Assembly: GCF_000970455.1 (NCBI RefSeq)
Contig: NZ_LAJG01000014.1
Location: 124,001-188,000 of the forward strand
Reading direction: 5' to 3'
DNA: 64,000 bases
From: Devosia soli
GTDB taxonomy: Bacteria; Pseudomonadota; Alphaproteobacteria; Rhizobiales; Devosiaceae
The position numbers and the translations under genes were made by a program. Positions 45,861 to 54,235 of the stretch are shown here, one piece after another. Below the pieces are notes generated by a model, which had not been told where the DNA came from, made no database searches, and saw only the letters and a list, made by a program, of their open reading frames with translations. The first letter of the stretch is position 1, and each line of letters opens with the position of its first letter.

Positions 45861-46098
45861 GTCTGACGCTCCAGATTGGTGCCCCTCTTTAGCGCAGCAA
45901 GCGCAGAAGGCAATGTGCAGCACTGTCGCGTCGCGCCGTTGTGAGCTTTGCGGGGCTTACAGTTAATCTAGTTTAATGCCGCGCTGTTGCAGATACGGTA
46001 GGTTTCATCGTCGCTGCCTTTTCATTGGCATCAGCGACGACAGTCAATTGCCCTTAGCAAGAGGTTCAAGCTGCCGCCATAAAACAAGGGTGGCGCTC

Positions 46099-46323
46099 GT
46101 GAGCTCTCATCTGCATTTGACCATGGCCTGCCCGCATTGCCGTTCGGCAAATTCCATCACCACCGCCGATCTGCCGATCGGTACGCTGCTCGGCTGTTCC
46201 CGCTGCGGCACAACGCTTGCCTTCTGGCGCGGGCCGCGTCAGGGGTTTGAGCCCCTTTCTCTGACCGACGTCGCGCGAGTGGGTGAGAGCGAGGGGATGC
46301 CCGACATGGAGCGCCGCGCTTAG
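46099..46323 (+). CDS. Small zinc-ribbon-like protein (74 aa)
   Basis: This short protein has two CxxC knuckles: CPHC near the N-terminus and CSRCG about 18 residues later, as in zinc ribbons. The rest has no clear fold. GTG at 46099 has AAGGG eight bases upstream; ATG at 46123 would give 66 aa. It stands alone with long gaps on both sides, so expression is less certain. Confidence 0.6.
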   Translation: MSSHLHLTMACPHCRSANSITTADLPIGTLLGCSRCGTTLAFWRGPRQGFEPLSLTDVARVGESEGMPDMERRA

Positions 46324-46491
46324 ATCTTCACGGCGCCGCCTAGCAGACATTGGCCGCGGCAAGGGCTGTTTGAAATGATACGGACGGTATCGACGCACTA
46401 GGCCGCAACTGTCTCGGCGCTTGCCCCTTGGCGCTGGCGGCCCTATAGCACGCTTGTTCCTCCAAGTTTCTGCCGGCTGAGGTGCCACGTT

Positions 46492-47172
46492 ATGTCCACC
46501 CGTCCCCTCCGCATTGCGCCTTCCATCCTTTCTGCCGATTTCGCAAGGCTGGGAGATGAGGTCAGAGCGATTGTCGAAGCGGGTGCGGATTACATCCATG
46601 TCGATGTGATGGACGGGCATTTCGTTCCCAATATCAGCTTTGGCGCGCCGATCATGAAGTCCGTTCGCGGTGTGACCGATAAGGTGTTCGACGTTCACCT
46701 GATGATTGCGCCCGTCGACGCCTACCTTTCGGATTTCGCGGCTGGCGGCGCCGATATCATCACCGTCCACGCAGAAGCGGGACCGCATCTGCATCGCACC
46801 CTCCAGGCCATTCGCGGGCTCGGCAAAAAAGTCGGCGTGGCGCTCAATCCGGCAACGCCCGTTTCCGCGATCCAGCATGTGATCGACGATGTGGACCTCG
46901 TGCTGATCATGAGCGTCAATCCGGGTTTCGGCGGCCAGAGCTTTATTCCGGAATCCGTCAACAAGATCCGTCAGGCGAAGGCACTGATCGGCGGCCGTAC
47001 CATCGATCTGGAAGTCGATGGCGGCATCACCGCCGACAACGCACGCGCCGTCGTCGATGCTGGCGCAAACGTGCTTGTTGCCGGTTCCTCGATCTATGGC
47101 GGCAATGACCCTGAAACCTATGCAGGTCGCATTGCAGCCATTCGCGCGGCGGCGACAAGCCGCATCGCTTGA
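46492..47172 (+). CDS. rpe: Ribulose-phosphate 3-epimerase
   Basis: This interconverts ribulose 5-phosphate and xylulose 5-phosphate (226 aa, TIM barrel). It contains the start APSILSADFARLG, the active-site HVDVMDGHFVPN, HLMI, MSVNPGFGGQSF and the phosphate-binding LEVDGGI. A GAGGTG motif lies upstream of the ATG. It is followed by purB, a pair seen in related genomes, and it links with the xylose and gluconate genes elsewhere in the window. Confidence 0.97.
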   Translation: MSTRPLRIAPSILSADFARLGDEVRAIVEAGADYIHVDVMDGHFVPNISFGAPIMKSVRGVTDKVFDVHLMIAPVDAYLSDFAAGGADIITVHAEAGPHLHRTLQAIRGLGKKVGVALNPATPVSAIQHVIDDVDLVLIMSVNPGFGGQSFIPESVNKIRQAKALIGGRTIDLEVDGGITADNARAVVDAGANVLVAGSSIYGGNDPETYAGRIAAIRAAATSRIA

Positions 47173-47202
47173 CTCAATTTCTGACCTTTCAAGGCTAAGC
47201 CC

Positions 47203-48534
47203 ATGATTCCGCGCTATTCCCGTCCCGAAATGGTGGCCAACTGGTCAGCCGAAACTCGTTTCGCCATCTGGTTCGAAATCGAGGCACATGCGACGAGCAA
47301 GCTTGCCGAACTGGGTGTCGTGCCCAAGGAAAGCGCGCAGAAGATCTGGGACGTCATGAACGCCCGCAAGGCGGAATTGGGTGATTATGGCTTCGATGTC
47401 GAACGCATCGACGAGATCGAGCGGACAACCAAGCACGACGTCATTGCCTTCCTGACTCACCTTTCGGAAATCGTCGGACCCGATGCGCGATTCGTGCATC
47501 AAGGCATGACATCGTCCGATATTCTCGACACGACGCTCTCGGTGCAGATGAAGCGCGCGGCCGATATCCTGCTGACCGATATCGATGCCCTGCTGGCCGC
47601 ACTCAAGCGCCGGGCCCTCGAGCACAAGAACACGATCACCATCGGCCGCAGTCACGGCATTCACGCCGAGCCAACGACGTTTGGCGTGAAGCTTGCTGAA
47701 GCTTATGCCGAATTTTCTCGCAACCGCGCGCGACTCGTCGCGGCGCGTGACGAAATTGCGACCTGCGCCATTTCCGGCGCCATCGGCACCTTTGCCAATA
47801 TCGACCCGCAGGTCGAGGAATACGTCGCTGAAAAACTAGGGCTTTCGATCGAGCCTGTTTCAACCCAGGTCATTCCGCGCGATCGTCATGCCATGTTCTT
47901 TGCGACCCTTGGCGTCATCGCCTCGTCTATCGAACGCGTCGCCGTCGAAATCCGCCACCTGCAACGCACTGAAGTGCTGGAAGCGGAAGAGTATTTTTCG
48001 CCGGGCCAGAAAGGCTCGTCGGCCATGCCGCACAAGCGTAACCCGGTTCTGACCGAAAACCTCACGGGCCTTGCGCGCCTTGTGCGCGGCATGGTGACCC
48101 CGGCGCTCGAAAACGTCGCGCTCTGGCACGAGCGCGATATTTCGCACTCTTCGGTCGAACGCATGATCGGGCCGGACGCGACGATTACGCTCGACTTCGC
48201 GCTGGCGCGCCTCACTGGCGTCATCGACAAGCTGGTCGTCTATCCGGAAAACATGCGCAAAAACCTCGACCTGCTCGGCGGCCTCCACAATTCCCAGCGC
48301 GTTTTGCTCGCCCTGACCCAGGCCGGTTACAGTCGCGAAGATTCCTACTCCGCCGTACAGCGCAACGCCATGAAGGTTTGGGAACATCGCGGCGATCGCG
48401 CCGGGCTGTTCGCGCAAAACCTCAAGAGCGATACGGCCGTCACGCTATCGGATGCGCAGATCGACGATATGTTTGACGACGCTTACCACCTCAAGCACGT
48501 CGATACGATCTTCTCGCGGGTTTTCGGCGAATGA
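47203..48534 (+). CDS. purB: Adenylosuccinate lyase
   Basis: This is a homotetrameric lyase (443 aa) that releases fumarate in two steps of purine synthesis (SAICAR to AICAR and adenylosuccinate to AMP). The signature GSSAMPHKRNP at about 265-275 carries the mobile loop with the catalytic serine, and the early TSSDILDTT and central GRSHGIHAEP segments provide the histidines. It overlaps the next gene by four bases (ATGA). Confidence 0.98.
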   Translation: MIPRYSRPEMVANWSAETRFAIWFEIEAHATSKLAELGVVPKESAQKIWDVMNARKAELGDYGFDVERIDEIERTTKHDVIAFLTHLSEIVGPDARFVHQGMTSSDILDTTLSVQMKRAADILLTDIDALLAALKRRALEHKNTITIGRSHGIHAEPTTFGVKLAEAYAEFSRNRARLVAARDEIATCAISGAIGTFANIDPQVEEYVAEKLGLSIEPVSTQVIPRDRHAMFFATLGVIASSIERVAVEIRHLQRTEVLEAEEYFSPGQKGSSAMPHKRNPVLTENLTGLARLVRGMVTPALENVALWHERDISHSSVERMIGPDATITLDFALARLTGVIDKLVVYPENMRKNLDLLGGLHNSQRVLLALTQAGYSREDSYSAVQRNAMKVWEHRGDRAGLFAQNLKSDTAVTLSDAQIDDMFDDAYHLKHVDTIFSRVFGE

Positions 48535-49082
48535 GAATAGCCGACACCGACATCCTCATACTGCCAGGACTGGGCAATTCCGAGCCCGGCCACTGGCAGG
48601 TGCGGTGGGCCGAAAAAATGTCGACAGCGGCCTTGGTCGAGCAGGCGGATTGGGACGACCCCGACCCGGAGGACTGGGTCGATACGATCATCCAGGCCGT
48701 CGAATTAGCCAAGCGGCCGGTCGTGATCGTCGCTCACTCGCTGGCCTGCATCGCCCTCTCGCAGGCAGCTTCACGTTTTCCCCAAGGCAAGGTCCGAGGC
48801 GCATTGCTGGTGTCGCCGCCGGATATCGAGCTCAATGCCAATGTGCCGGAAGAAGCCACTGCCTTCGCGCCGGTCTCGCGCGATCCCCTGCCCTTTCCCT
48901 CGCTCCTCGTAATTTCGGACACCGATCCCTACTGCTCGCTCGAGCGCGCAGCCGATTATGCGGCCGCCTGGGGGTCCGACTTCCACCAGGCAGGGGACGC
49001 CGGCCACATCAACGTCCAATCCGGCCATGGCCCGTGGCCAGAGGGATTGATGATGTTCACCCGGCTGATGCAGCGACTATGA
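48531..49082 (+). CDS. RBBP9/YdeN-like serine hydrolase
   Basis: This is a 183-aa alpha/beta hydrolase of the RBBP9/YdeN (DUF1234-like) family. It has the opening LILPGLGNSEPGHW, the nucleophile in AHSLACIA, an acid in ISDTDPYC and the histidine in DAGHINVQSGHG near the end. Substrate unknown. The start overlaps the purB stop, and its own stop overlaps the GNAT start, so three genes are translationally linked. Confidence 0.88.
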   Translation: MRIADTDILILPGLGNSEPGHWQVRWAEKMSTAALVEQADWDDPDPEDWVDTIIQAVELAKRPVVIVAHSLACIALSQAASRFPQGKVRGALLVSPPDIELNANVPEEATAFAPVSRDPLPFPSLLVISDTDPYCSLERAADYAAAWGSDFHQAGDAGHINVQSGHGPWPEGLMMFTRLMQRL

Positions 49083-49495
49083 TGGTCGGCTACACGCTGG
49101 TCCATGAGGCGCCCGGCGTCGACGACTACATGCGGCTCCGCGCGGTATCCGGGCTCAGCCCCAAGACGCGCGAGGGCGCTGCCGCTGGTTTGCCGAACAC
49201 CTGGCATGGCGTCCACTTCCTCTTCGAGGGGCGGCCGGTCGCGATGGGCCGCATTATCGGCGACGGCGGAACGGCCTTCCAGATCGTTGATATGGCGGTC
49301 GAGCCGGAGCATCAAGGCAAGGGCCTCGGCAAGGCGATCATGACTGCGCTGGTTGAAGAGCTGCAAAGCCGCGCGCCTTCGGGCGCTTATGTGAGCCTCG
49401 TAGCCGACGGCGAGGCTAGGCACCTCTACGCAAAGTATGGCTTCGAGCCAGTCATGCCCAGATCGATCGGCATGGCCATAGTAATCCGTCGCTGA
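49079..49495 (+). CDS. GNAT family N-acetyltransferase
   Basis: This is a 138-aa acetyltransferase with motif A in VDMAVEPEHQGKGLGKAIM and the end LYAKYGFEPV. Two ATG codons (49079 and 49082) overlap the stop of the hydrolase. Substrate unknown. It is the last gene of the rpe-purB group before the duplicated DUF1344 region. Confidence 0.9.
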   Translation: MMVGYTLVHEAPGVDDYMRLRAVSGLSPKTREGAAAGLPNTWHGVHFLFEGRPVAMGRIIGDGGTAFQIVDMAVEPEHQGKGLGKAIMTALVEELQSRAPSGAYVSLVADGEARHLYAKYGFEPVMPRSIGMAIVIRR

Positions 49496-49572
49496 AGAGA
49501 AGTGGCTCGAGTTCGACGCCGAGTTGCCCGCTTTCTGCCTAACTTACTGAAATCTGGGCGAAATCTGGCGGA

Positions 49573-49733
49573 CCGGAATTAAATCTTCTTAACTTGAGAG
49601 CGCGTTTGCCGAGGCTTAAACCCGTTCTCGTCGGTTTGGAGCCGCCGGCGGGGTACGAAGGATCCTGCGACGCGACGACCCCCGAAAACCGACTTATGGC
49701 CGCGCATCGGCCCGTCTCATGGAGACATAAATC
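49573..49733 (+). promoter_or_regulatory. Conserved 5' region, copy 1, with candidate structured leader
   Basis: Bases 49573-49599 are identical to copy 2 over 27 positions and contain TTAA-N6-TTAAC, one base short of a CtrA box. Bases 49627-49725 match copy 2 at 94 of 99 positions. Within them, GTCGGTTT (49630-49637) can pair with AAACCGAC (49686-49693), and GGCCG-CGCAT-CGGCC (49698-49712) forms a hairpin ending nine bases before the ribosome-binding site GGAG (49721). Confidence 0.7.
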
Positions 49734-50045
49734 ATGCGCAACTTCGTCGCCCCACTCTTTATTGCCCTGCTCGTTGCCGCCCCGGCAAGCGGCGCCTTTG
49801 CCGCATCGGCCATGGCACCTGCTGCAAAGCCTGCGGCTGCTGCTTCGATCTCCGCAGACCAGTCCATCAATGGCACGGTCAAGAGCTTCAACCTGACTGC
49901 TCGCTCGCTGCAGCTTGCCGATGGCAGCTGGTATTTCCTGCCACTGAACACCAAGTTTCCTGACGTCAAAGCGGGAGATAAGGTCACAGTGCACTTCAAA
50001 CAGGACGGTTCGAACCACGACGTGACGGCCATCGACGTCGGCTGA
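49734..50045 (+). CDS. DUF1344 family secreted protein, copy 1
   Basis: This is a 103-aa exported small protein. A signal peptide covers about 1-23 (AFA cleavage), followed by an Ala/Pro-rich linker and a beta-barrel-like DUF1344 domain: a GTVKSFNLTARSLQLADGSW segment, a central strand and VKAGDKVTVHFKQ. The role of DUF1344 is unknown. It is a paralogue of the gene at 50369. GGAGA lies before the ATG. A strong terminator follows at 50078. Confidence 0.85.
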   Translation: MRNFVAPLFIALLVAAPASGAFAASAMAPAAKPAAAASISADQSINGTVKSFNLTARSLQLADGSWYFLPLNTKFPDVKAGDKVTVHFKQDGSNHDVTAIDVG

Positions 50046-50077
50046 TCAACCCCCGCTCACCAATTTCCTTGCGTTAA

Positions 50078-50112
50078 GGCCGTCCGGCGATCGGGCGGCC
50101 TTTTCGCTTTTT
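50078..50112 (+). terminator. Rho-independent terminator between the two DUF1344 genes
   Basis: GGCCGTCC (50078-50085) pairs with GGGCGGCC (50093-50100) with one wobble around a 7-base loop; TTTTCGCTTTTT follows. This means copy 2 needs its own promoter. Confidence 0.85.
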
Positions 50113-50210
50113 ATCGTGGGTTTTCGAACCTGGCTTAGAACCGCTCCAGATCGACGCCAATTCGCCGAAATCCCGCCTAACTCACTGAATTCGAGGCTAA
50201 ATCTGGATTG

Positions 50211-50368
50211 CCGGAATTAAATCTTCTTAACTTGAGAAGCGGTTTTGGCGGGCCTAAACCAGTCCTCGTCGGTTTGGAGCCGCCGGCGGGAAACGAAGGA
50301 TCCCGCGACGCGACGACCCCCGAAAACCGACTTTTGGCCGCGCATCGGCCAGTCTCATGGAGACCATC
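50211..50368 (+). promoter_or_regulatory. Conserved 5' region, copy 2, with candidate structured leader
   Basis: This is the counterpart of 49573-49733. The 27-base block at 50211-50237 is identical to copy 1. GTCGGTTT at 50268-50275 can pair with AAACCGAC at 50324-50331, and GGCCG-CGCAT-CGGCC at 50336-50350 is the same hairpin. The five differences from copy 1 fall outside both stems. Confidence 0.7.
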
Positions 50369-50674
50369 ATGCGCAAATTTATTGCCCCGCTCTTCGTTGC
50401 CCTGCTTATCGCCGCACCTGCAAGCGGCGCATTTGCCGCCACGGCAATGGCGCCAGCTGCCAAGCCGGCCGTTTCGGCACAGGCTGAGCAGTCTATTTCA
50501 AGCACCGTGAAGTCCATCGACCTCAAGGCACACACGCTTACACTTGCGGACGGGAAGACCTACCAGTTGCCGACCACGTTCAAGGACCCCGGCCTAAAGG
50601 CGGGTGAAAAGGTAACGGTGCAGTGGAAGATGAATGGCCGCAACTATGAAGCGACCAAGGTAACGATTGGCTAG
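50369..50674 (+). CDS. DUF1344 family secreted protein, copy 2
   Basis: This is a 101-aa paralogue of the preceding DUF1344 protein. A signal peptide covers about 1-23, then an Ala-rich linker and the domain with STVKSIDLKAHTLTLADGKTY and LKAGEKVTVQWKM. ATG at 50369 follows GGAG; an ATG at 50357 would add four residues. Its opening codons differ from copy 1 at about 7 of the first 33 bases, mostly synonymous, so coding drift is well above leader drift. Confidence 0.85.
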   Translation: MRKFIAPLFVALLIAAPASGAFAATAMAPAAKPAVSAQAEQSISSTVKSIDLKAHTLTLADGKTYQLPTTFKDPGLKAGEKVTVQWKMNGRNYEATKVTIG

Positions 50675-50684
50675 TCCAGCCAAG

Positions 50685-50706
50685 GGAGCCGGCCACGGCC
50701 GGCTCC
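50685..50706 (+). terminator. Terminator hairpin after DUF1344 copy 2
   Basis: GGAGCCGGC pairs with GCCGGCTCC around CACG (9 bp plus tetraloop); only a short T-rich run follows. It lies between convergent genes and may serve both. Confidence 0.7.
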
Positions 50707-50728
50707 TCGCTCTTTCGAATTTCGTCGA

Positions 50729-51052
50729 TCAGCCCTCGGAGGCGATCTGCTCGTTGGCGACGGCAACGAGCGTAGACATCTTCTGACGAATCACGTCGTC
50801 ACCGATCGAGATGCCCTTGGCCTTAAGATCGCCCGAGACCTTCCGGAACACGTCTTCGTCTCCGGCTTCCTCGAAATCGGCAGCGACGACTTCGGCGGCA
50901 TAGGCCTTGGCTTCATCGCCCGAGAGGCTCATCAGTTCCGCAGCCCAGATACCAAGCAACTTGTTGCGCCGAGCCTCGGCCTTGAACTTCTTTTCAGAGT
51001 CGAAGGCAAACTTGGCTTCCTGGCCCTTCTGACGATCGTCGAACCCGCTCAT
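50729..51052 (-). CDS. F1-ATPase zeta subunit / DUF1476 family protein
   Basis: This is a 107-aa helical protein of the DUF1476 family, known in alphaproteobacteria as the zeta subunit that inhibits the F1-ATPase. It begins MSGFDDRQKGQEAKFAFDSEKK-like, the conserved inhibitory N-terminal region, followed by NKLLGIWAAELM and the helical C-terminus. It should block ATP hydrolysis when the proton gradient falls. It is divergent from purC, a placement I recall from many Hyphomicrobiales. Confidence 0.92.
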   Translation of the reverse strand: MSGFDDRQKGQEAKFAFDSEKKFKAEARRNKLLGIWAAELMSLSGDEAKAYAAEVVAADFEEAGDEDVFRKVSGDLKAKGISIGDDVIRQKMSTLVAVANEQIASEG

Positions 51053-51279
51053 GGTCTCTCCCATATGACTTGGCGCGCCGGTACTCCGGCCGTTCACCAA
51101 CGACATAGGCGGTCAGGCTTGCCAAATCAACGGCCCGGCGGTGGATGCGACCTTGTGTGCCTAGCGCAACAGGTCAGCCCGCGCGGACCAGCCAAAAACG
51201 AAAGAGCTTGCAATTTTGTCTCGTTGTAGCGCATGAAGCGCGCCTAAACGGTGCGCTTTTTCACGGCAGCGGAAACCCC

Positions 51280-52044
51280 ATGAATCGTCGACGCAAAATC
51301 TATGAGGGCAAGGCCAAGATCCTTTTCGAAGGTCCTGAGCCGGGCACTCTGGTCCAGTATTTCAAGGACGACGCCACGGCCGGGAACGGCGCGCGGCACG
51401 AAGTCATCGACGGTAAGGGTGTGTTGAACAACCGAATCTCGGAATTCGTGTTCACCAAGCTCAATTCCATGGGCATCCCGACGCACTTCCTGCGCCGCAT
51501 CAACATGCGCGAGCAGTTGATCAAGGAAGTCGAGATCATCCCGCTCGAAATCATCGTGCGCAATTTCGCCGCCGGCTCGCTCGTCAAGCGCCTCGGCCTT
51601 GAACCGGGCACCCAACTGCCCCGCTCGATCATCGAATTCTGCTACAAGGACGATGCGCTCGGCGACCCGATGGTCTCCGAAGAGCACATCACGGCTTTCG
51701 GCTGGGCCACCCCGGCCGAACTCGACGACATCATGAGCCTTGCCATCCGCGTCAACGACTTCCTGACCGGCCTGTTCATGGGCGTCGGCATTCAGCTCGT
51801 CGATTTCAAGATCGAATGCGGCCGTCTTTATGAAGGCGACCTGATGCGCATCGTGCTGGCAGACGAAATCAGCCCGGACAATTGCCGCCTCTGGGATATC
51901 AAGACCCGCAACAAGCTCGACAAGGATCGTTTCCGCGAAAACCTTGGCGGTCTCGTCGAAAGCTATCGCGAAGTGGCCCAGCGCCTCGGTATCCTGGTTG
52001 AAAACGACAATGCGCTGACCACCGGTCCGCGCCTCGTCCAGTAA
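51280..52044 (+). CDS. purC: Phosphoribosylaminoimidazole-succinocarboxamide synthase
   Basis: This is SAICAR synthetase (254 aa), step eight of purine synthesis, joining aspartate to CAIR with ATP. It has [13 protein letters not shown] at the start, [25 protein letters not shown] and SPDNCRLWD, the signatures of the family. The ATG at 51280 gives the usual length. Purine genes purS, purQ and purL follow. Confidence 0.97.
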   Translation: MNRRRKIYEGKAKILFEGPEPGTLVQYFKDDATAGNGARHEVIDGKGVLNNRISEFVFTKLNSMGIPTHFLRRINMREQLIKEVEIIPLEIIVRNFAAGSLVKRLGLEPGTQLPRSIIEFCYKDDALGDPMVSEEHITAFGWATPAELDDIMSLAIRVNDFLTGLFMGVGIQLVDFKIECGRLYEGDLMRIVLADEISPDNCRLWDIKTRNKLDKDRFRENLGGLVESYREVAQRLGILVENDNALTTGPRLVQ

Positions 52045-52060
52045 TTTTCGGGAAAAGCTC

Positions 52061-52303
52061 ATGAAAGCGCGCGTCACCGTCACGCTCAAGAATGGCGTTC
52101 TCGACCCCCAGGGCCAAGCCATCGAAGGCTCACTAGCCTCGCTCGGCTTTGGCGGCGTCAAGGGCGTCCGCCAAGGTAAGGTTTTCGATTTGGTGCTCGA
52201 AGCGACCGATGAGGCTGCCGCCCGAACGCAGTTGACCGGTATGTGCGAGAAACTTCTCGCCAATACCGTGATCGAAAACTACCAGATCGAAATCTCCAAT
52301 TAA
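52061..52303 (+). CDS. purS: Phosphoribosylformylglycinamidine synthase subunit PurS
   Basis: This is the small subunit (80 aa) of the three-part FGAM synthase PurSQL. It has the opening KARVTVTLKNGVLDPQGQA and the conserved GFGGVKGVRQGKVFDL-like region; the usual fold is a small alpha/beta dimer. It bridges PurQ and PurL for ammonia transfer. It lies 16 bases after purC. Confidence 0.96.
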   Translation: MKARVTVTLKNGVLDPQGQAIEGSLASLGFGGVKGVRQGKVFDLVLEATDEAAARTQLTGMCEKLLANTVIENYQIEISN

Positions 52304-52359
52304 CGCTTAATTGCGATAACCAACTGGCGCGCCCCATTATGGCGCAGGACAGTACCATC

Positions 52360-52452
52360 ATGCGTAAAACCCAGATTGCTCTTTCGGTCTTGTTCTTCGC
52401 CTCCATCGGCCTGCTGTTTGCAGCCTATGCATCGGTGCCAGTGCCGGTCTGA
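52360..52452 (+). CDS. Possible small membrane peptide (30 aa)
   Basis: This 30-aa reading frame encodes a charged start (MRKTQ), then a hydrophobic helix (about 6-24) and a short tail. AGGA lies about 11 bases before the ATG, which is weak. An ATG at 52339 would give 37 aa. Such single-helix peptides are common, but this one could be chance. It lies between purS and the acyltransferase gene. Confidence 0.4.
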   Translation: MRKTQIALSVLFFASIGLLFAAYASVPVPV

Positions 52453-52570
52453 GCCGGCTTTAGGCATTAATTACCAAGCCAGCAAATGCTTCCAACCCGA
52501 CCTATCGGTTTAACCTGATAGTCGAGAGGTCGCGCTAGCGTGTGCCCGTCATCATGCGGGGAACGCGGTT

Positions 52571-53647
52571 ATGGGCTTGAACAAACAAAGGCTCGACTGG
52601 GTGGATATGGCCAAGGGCCTGTCCATCTTTCTGGTCGTCATCATGTATTGTGCGTCGAGCGTCGGCGAGGATACCGGACAGACCGGTTTCCTCCATTGGA
52701 CGATCGCCTTCGCCATGCCCTTCCGCATGCCGGAATTCTTTCTTATCTCGGGCCTGTTCCTCAGCCAGGTCATCGATCGGCCCTGGCGCGCCTATACAGA
52801 CCGCCGCGTCGTTCACTACCTTTATTTCTACGTTCTGTGGGCAGTGATCCACATCCTGTTCAAGGTCGCTCTCATCGGCCGTGATCCTGGCACAGCGATC
52901 AGCTATCTCGCCTGGGCAGTCGTCGAGCCATATGGCGTCCTCTGGTTCATCTATATGCTGGCTGTCTTCGGACTCGTCAGCAAGCTTGCCTATCAGTTCC
53001 AACTCCCACACTGGCTCGTGCTCGCTGTTGGCGCTGTTCTGCAGATGGCTGCGATCCATACCGGCAGCTATCTCATCGATCAGTTCTGCGCCTACTTCGT
53101 CTATTTCTACGCTGGCTACGTCTTTGCCCCGGCAATCTTCCGCTTGGCAGATTGGGCGGGGCAACATGTCGGCGCGGCGCTCGCTGTGCTAGCGGCTTGG
53201 GCCGTGGTCAACGCCGTGCTGGTATTTTCGCCAGGCTTCCGGCTTGATCCGGTTCACATACAGATGGGCTGGGGCGCCCTGCCCGGCGTTCACCTTCTGG
53301 CCGCCATTGCCGGCGCCATCGCCATCTGCATCGCCTCGGCGCTTCTGGTTCGTTTGCCCTGGATGAACTGGCTGCGCTGGATGGGTGGCAAGTCGCTTGT
53401 GGTCTATGTCGCCTTCGTCCTGCCCATGGGTATAGCCCGCACCGTGCTGCTCGCGCTTGGCATCGAGGAGCCCAACCTCGTAAGCCTCATCATCATGGTC
53501 ATCGCCATCGGCTCGCCGCTCATTCTCTGGTGGCTCACCGAAAAAACTGGCTTGGGCAAGTTCCTCTTCGAGCGGCCCGCTTGGGCGCATATGCCCGGCA
53601 CCGGCAAGCCCCTTTCCCCAAACCCAAAGGCTGTCCCCGCCGAATAG
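52571..53647 (+). CDS. Acyltransferase family membrane protein
   Basis: This is a 358-aa protein with about ten transmembrane helices of the acyltransferase 3 (OpgC-like) superfamily. It opens RLDWVDMAKGLSIFLVV, the usual first helix, and FFLISGLFLSQV follows in the next. The conserved active-site histidine of the family is not clearly seen at its usual place (the first helix reads YCASSV). It may modify a surface polysaccharide or lipid. The final 25 residues are Pro-rich. Confidence 0.8.
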   Translation: MGLNKQRLDWVDMAKGLSIFLVVIMYCASSVGEDTGQTGFLHWTIAFAMPFRMPEFFLISGLFLSQVIDRPWRAYTDRRVVHYLYFYVLWAVIHILFKVALIGRDPGTAISYLAWAVVEPYGVLWFIYMLAVFGLVSKLAYQFQLPHWLVLAVGAVLQMAAIHTGSYLIDQFCAYFVYFYAGYVFAPAIFRLADWAGQHVGAALAVLAAWAVVNAVLVFSPGFRLDPVHIQMGWGALPGVHLLAAIAGAIAICIASALLVRLPWMNWLRWMGGKSLVVYVAFVLPMGIARTVLLALGIEEPNLVSLIIMVIAIGSPLILWWLTEKTGLGKFLFERPAWAHMPGTGKPLSPNPKAVPAE

Positions 53648-53709
53648 GTCACGAAGTAGACAAATCGCGTCGCTAGGTCGGCAGGGCACAAAAAGATGGA
53701 GCCCTGCCG

Positions 53710-54231
53710 ATGCGTTTTCCCCTTGCCTGCTTGGCCTTTCTGCCGGTCCTCCTCGCGCCAATGTCTGCTCGGGCCGAATTCCTCTCTCCAACATTCGAGA
53801 CGCTGGCGATCGAAGGCATAGCGATGCCAGATTGGATCTCCGGCGTGCGCGAGGGCGCCTATATCGGCATGTGCGGCGGCTGCGAAGGCGGCACCATGAT
53901 GCTCGAAGTCAAAGTGCTCGATGACGATGGAACCGGCGACCGCGTTCGGTCGGGCGAAACCACCGCCGAAAAGTACACCGAAATCGGCAAGTCTAACGCG
54001 CGCTCCATGGGAGGAGAAGCCGACTATTTCGGCACCAAGAAGGTCGAATATGGTCCGGCTGTCGGCTTCAAGACCAGAGCCAAGACGGCGACCGGCGACT
54101 TCTCGTCCACGTATCAGTTGTGGAGCGACGGCAAACAATTGCTGATCAGAGTCTACGGCAAAGACCAAAGCATGGTGGACAACGTCGCGGAGAAAGCCTA
54201 TTCCGCCGCTGCACCCCAGACCTTCAGGTGA
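53710..54231 (+). CDS. Secreted protein of unknown function (173 aa)
   Basis: This 173-aa exported protein has a signal peptide at about 1-23 (cleavage near ARA/EF). The mature part contains the motif GMCGGCEGG, a pair of cysteines close together that could bind metal or form a disulfide, then mixed strands. No family recognised. It ends five bases before purQ starts, so it shares that transcript. Confidence 0.78.
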   Translation: MRFPLACLAFLPVLLAPMSARAEFLSPTFETLAIEGIAMPDWISGVREGAYIGMCGGCEGGTMMLEVKVLDDDGTGDRVRSGETTAEKYTEIGKSNARSMGGEADYFGTKKVEYGPAVGFKTRAKTATGDFSSTYQLWSDGKQLLIRVYGKDQSMVDNVAEKAYSAAAPQTFR

Positions 54232-54235
54232 CCTG

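Larger units (their letters stand above)
49537..50674 (+). repeat. Tandem duplication of a DUF1344 gene with its 5' region
   Basis: Two units of about 635 bases follow each other (roughly 49537-50045 and 50175-50674). Equivalent points lie 635-638 bases apart: the ATGs are at 49734 and 50369 and the TTAA words at 49579 and 50217. The leader is far more alike between units than the coding part (see the entries for each). Confidence 0.9.

Noticed and set aside
49537-50674. The DUF1344 tandem repeat as an insertion sequence or CRISPR-like array
   Set aside because: There are only two units, each with a full gene and its own leader, without terminal inverted repeats or transposase. It is a plain gene duplication.
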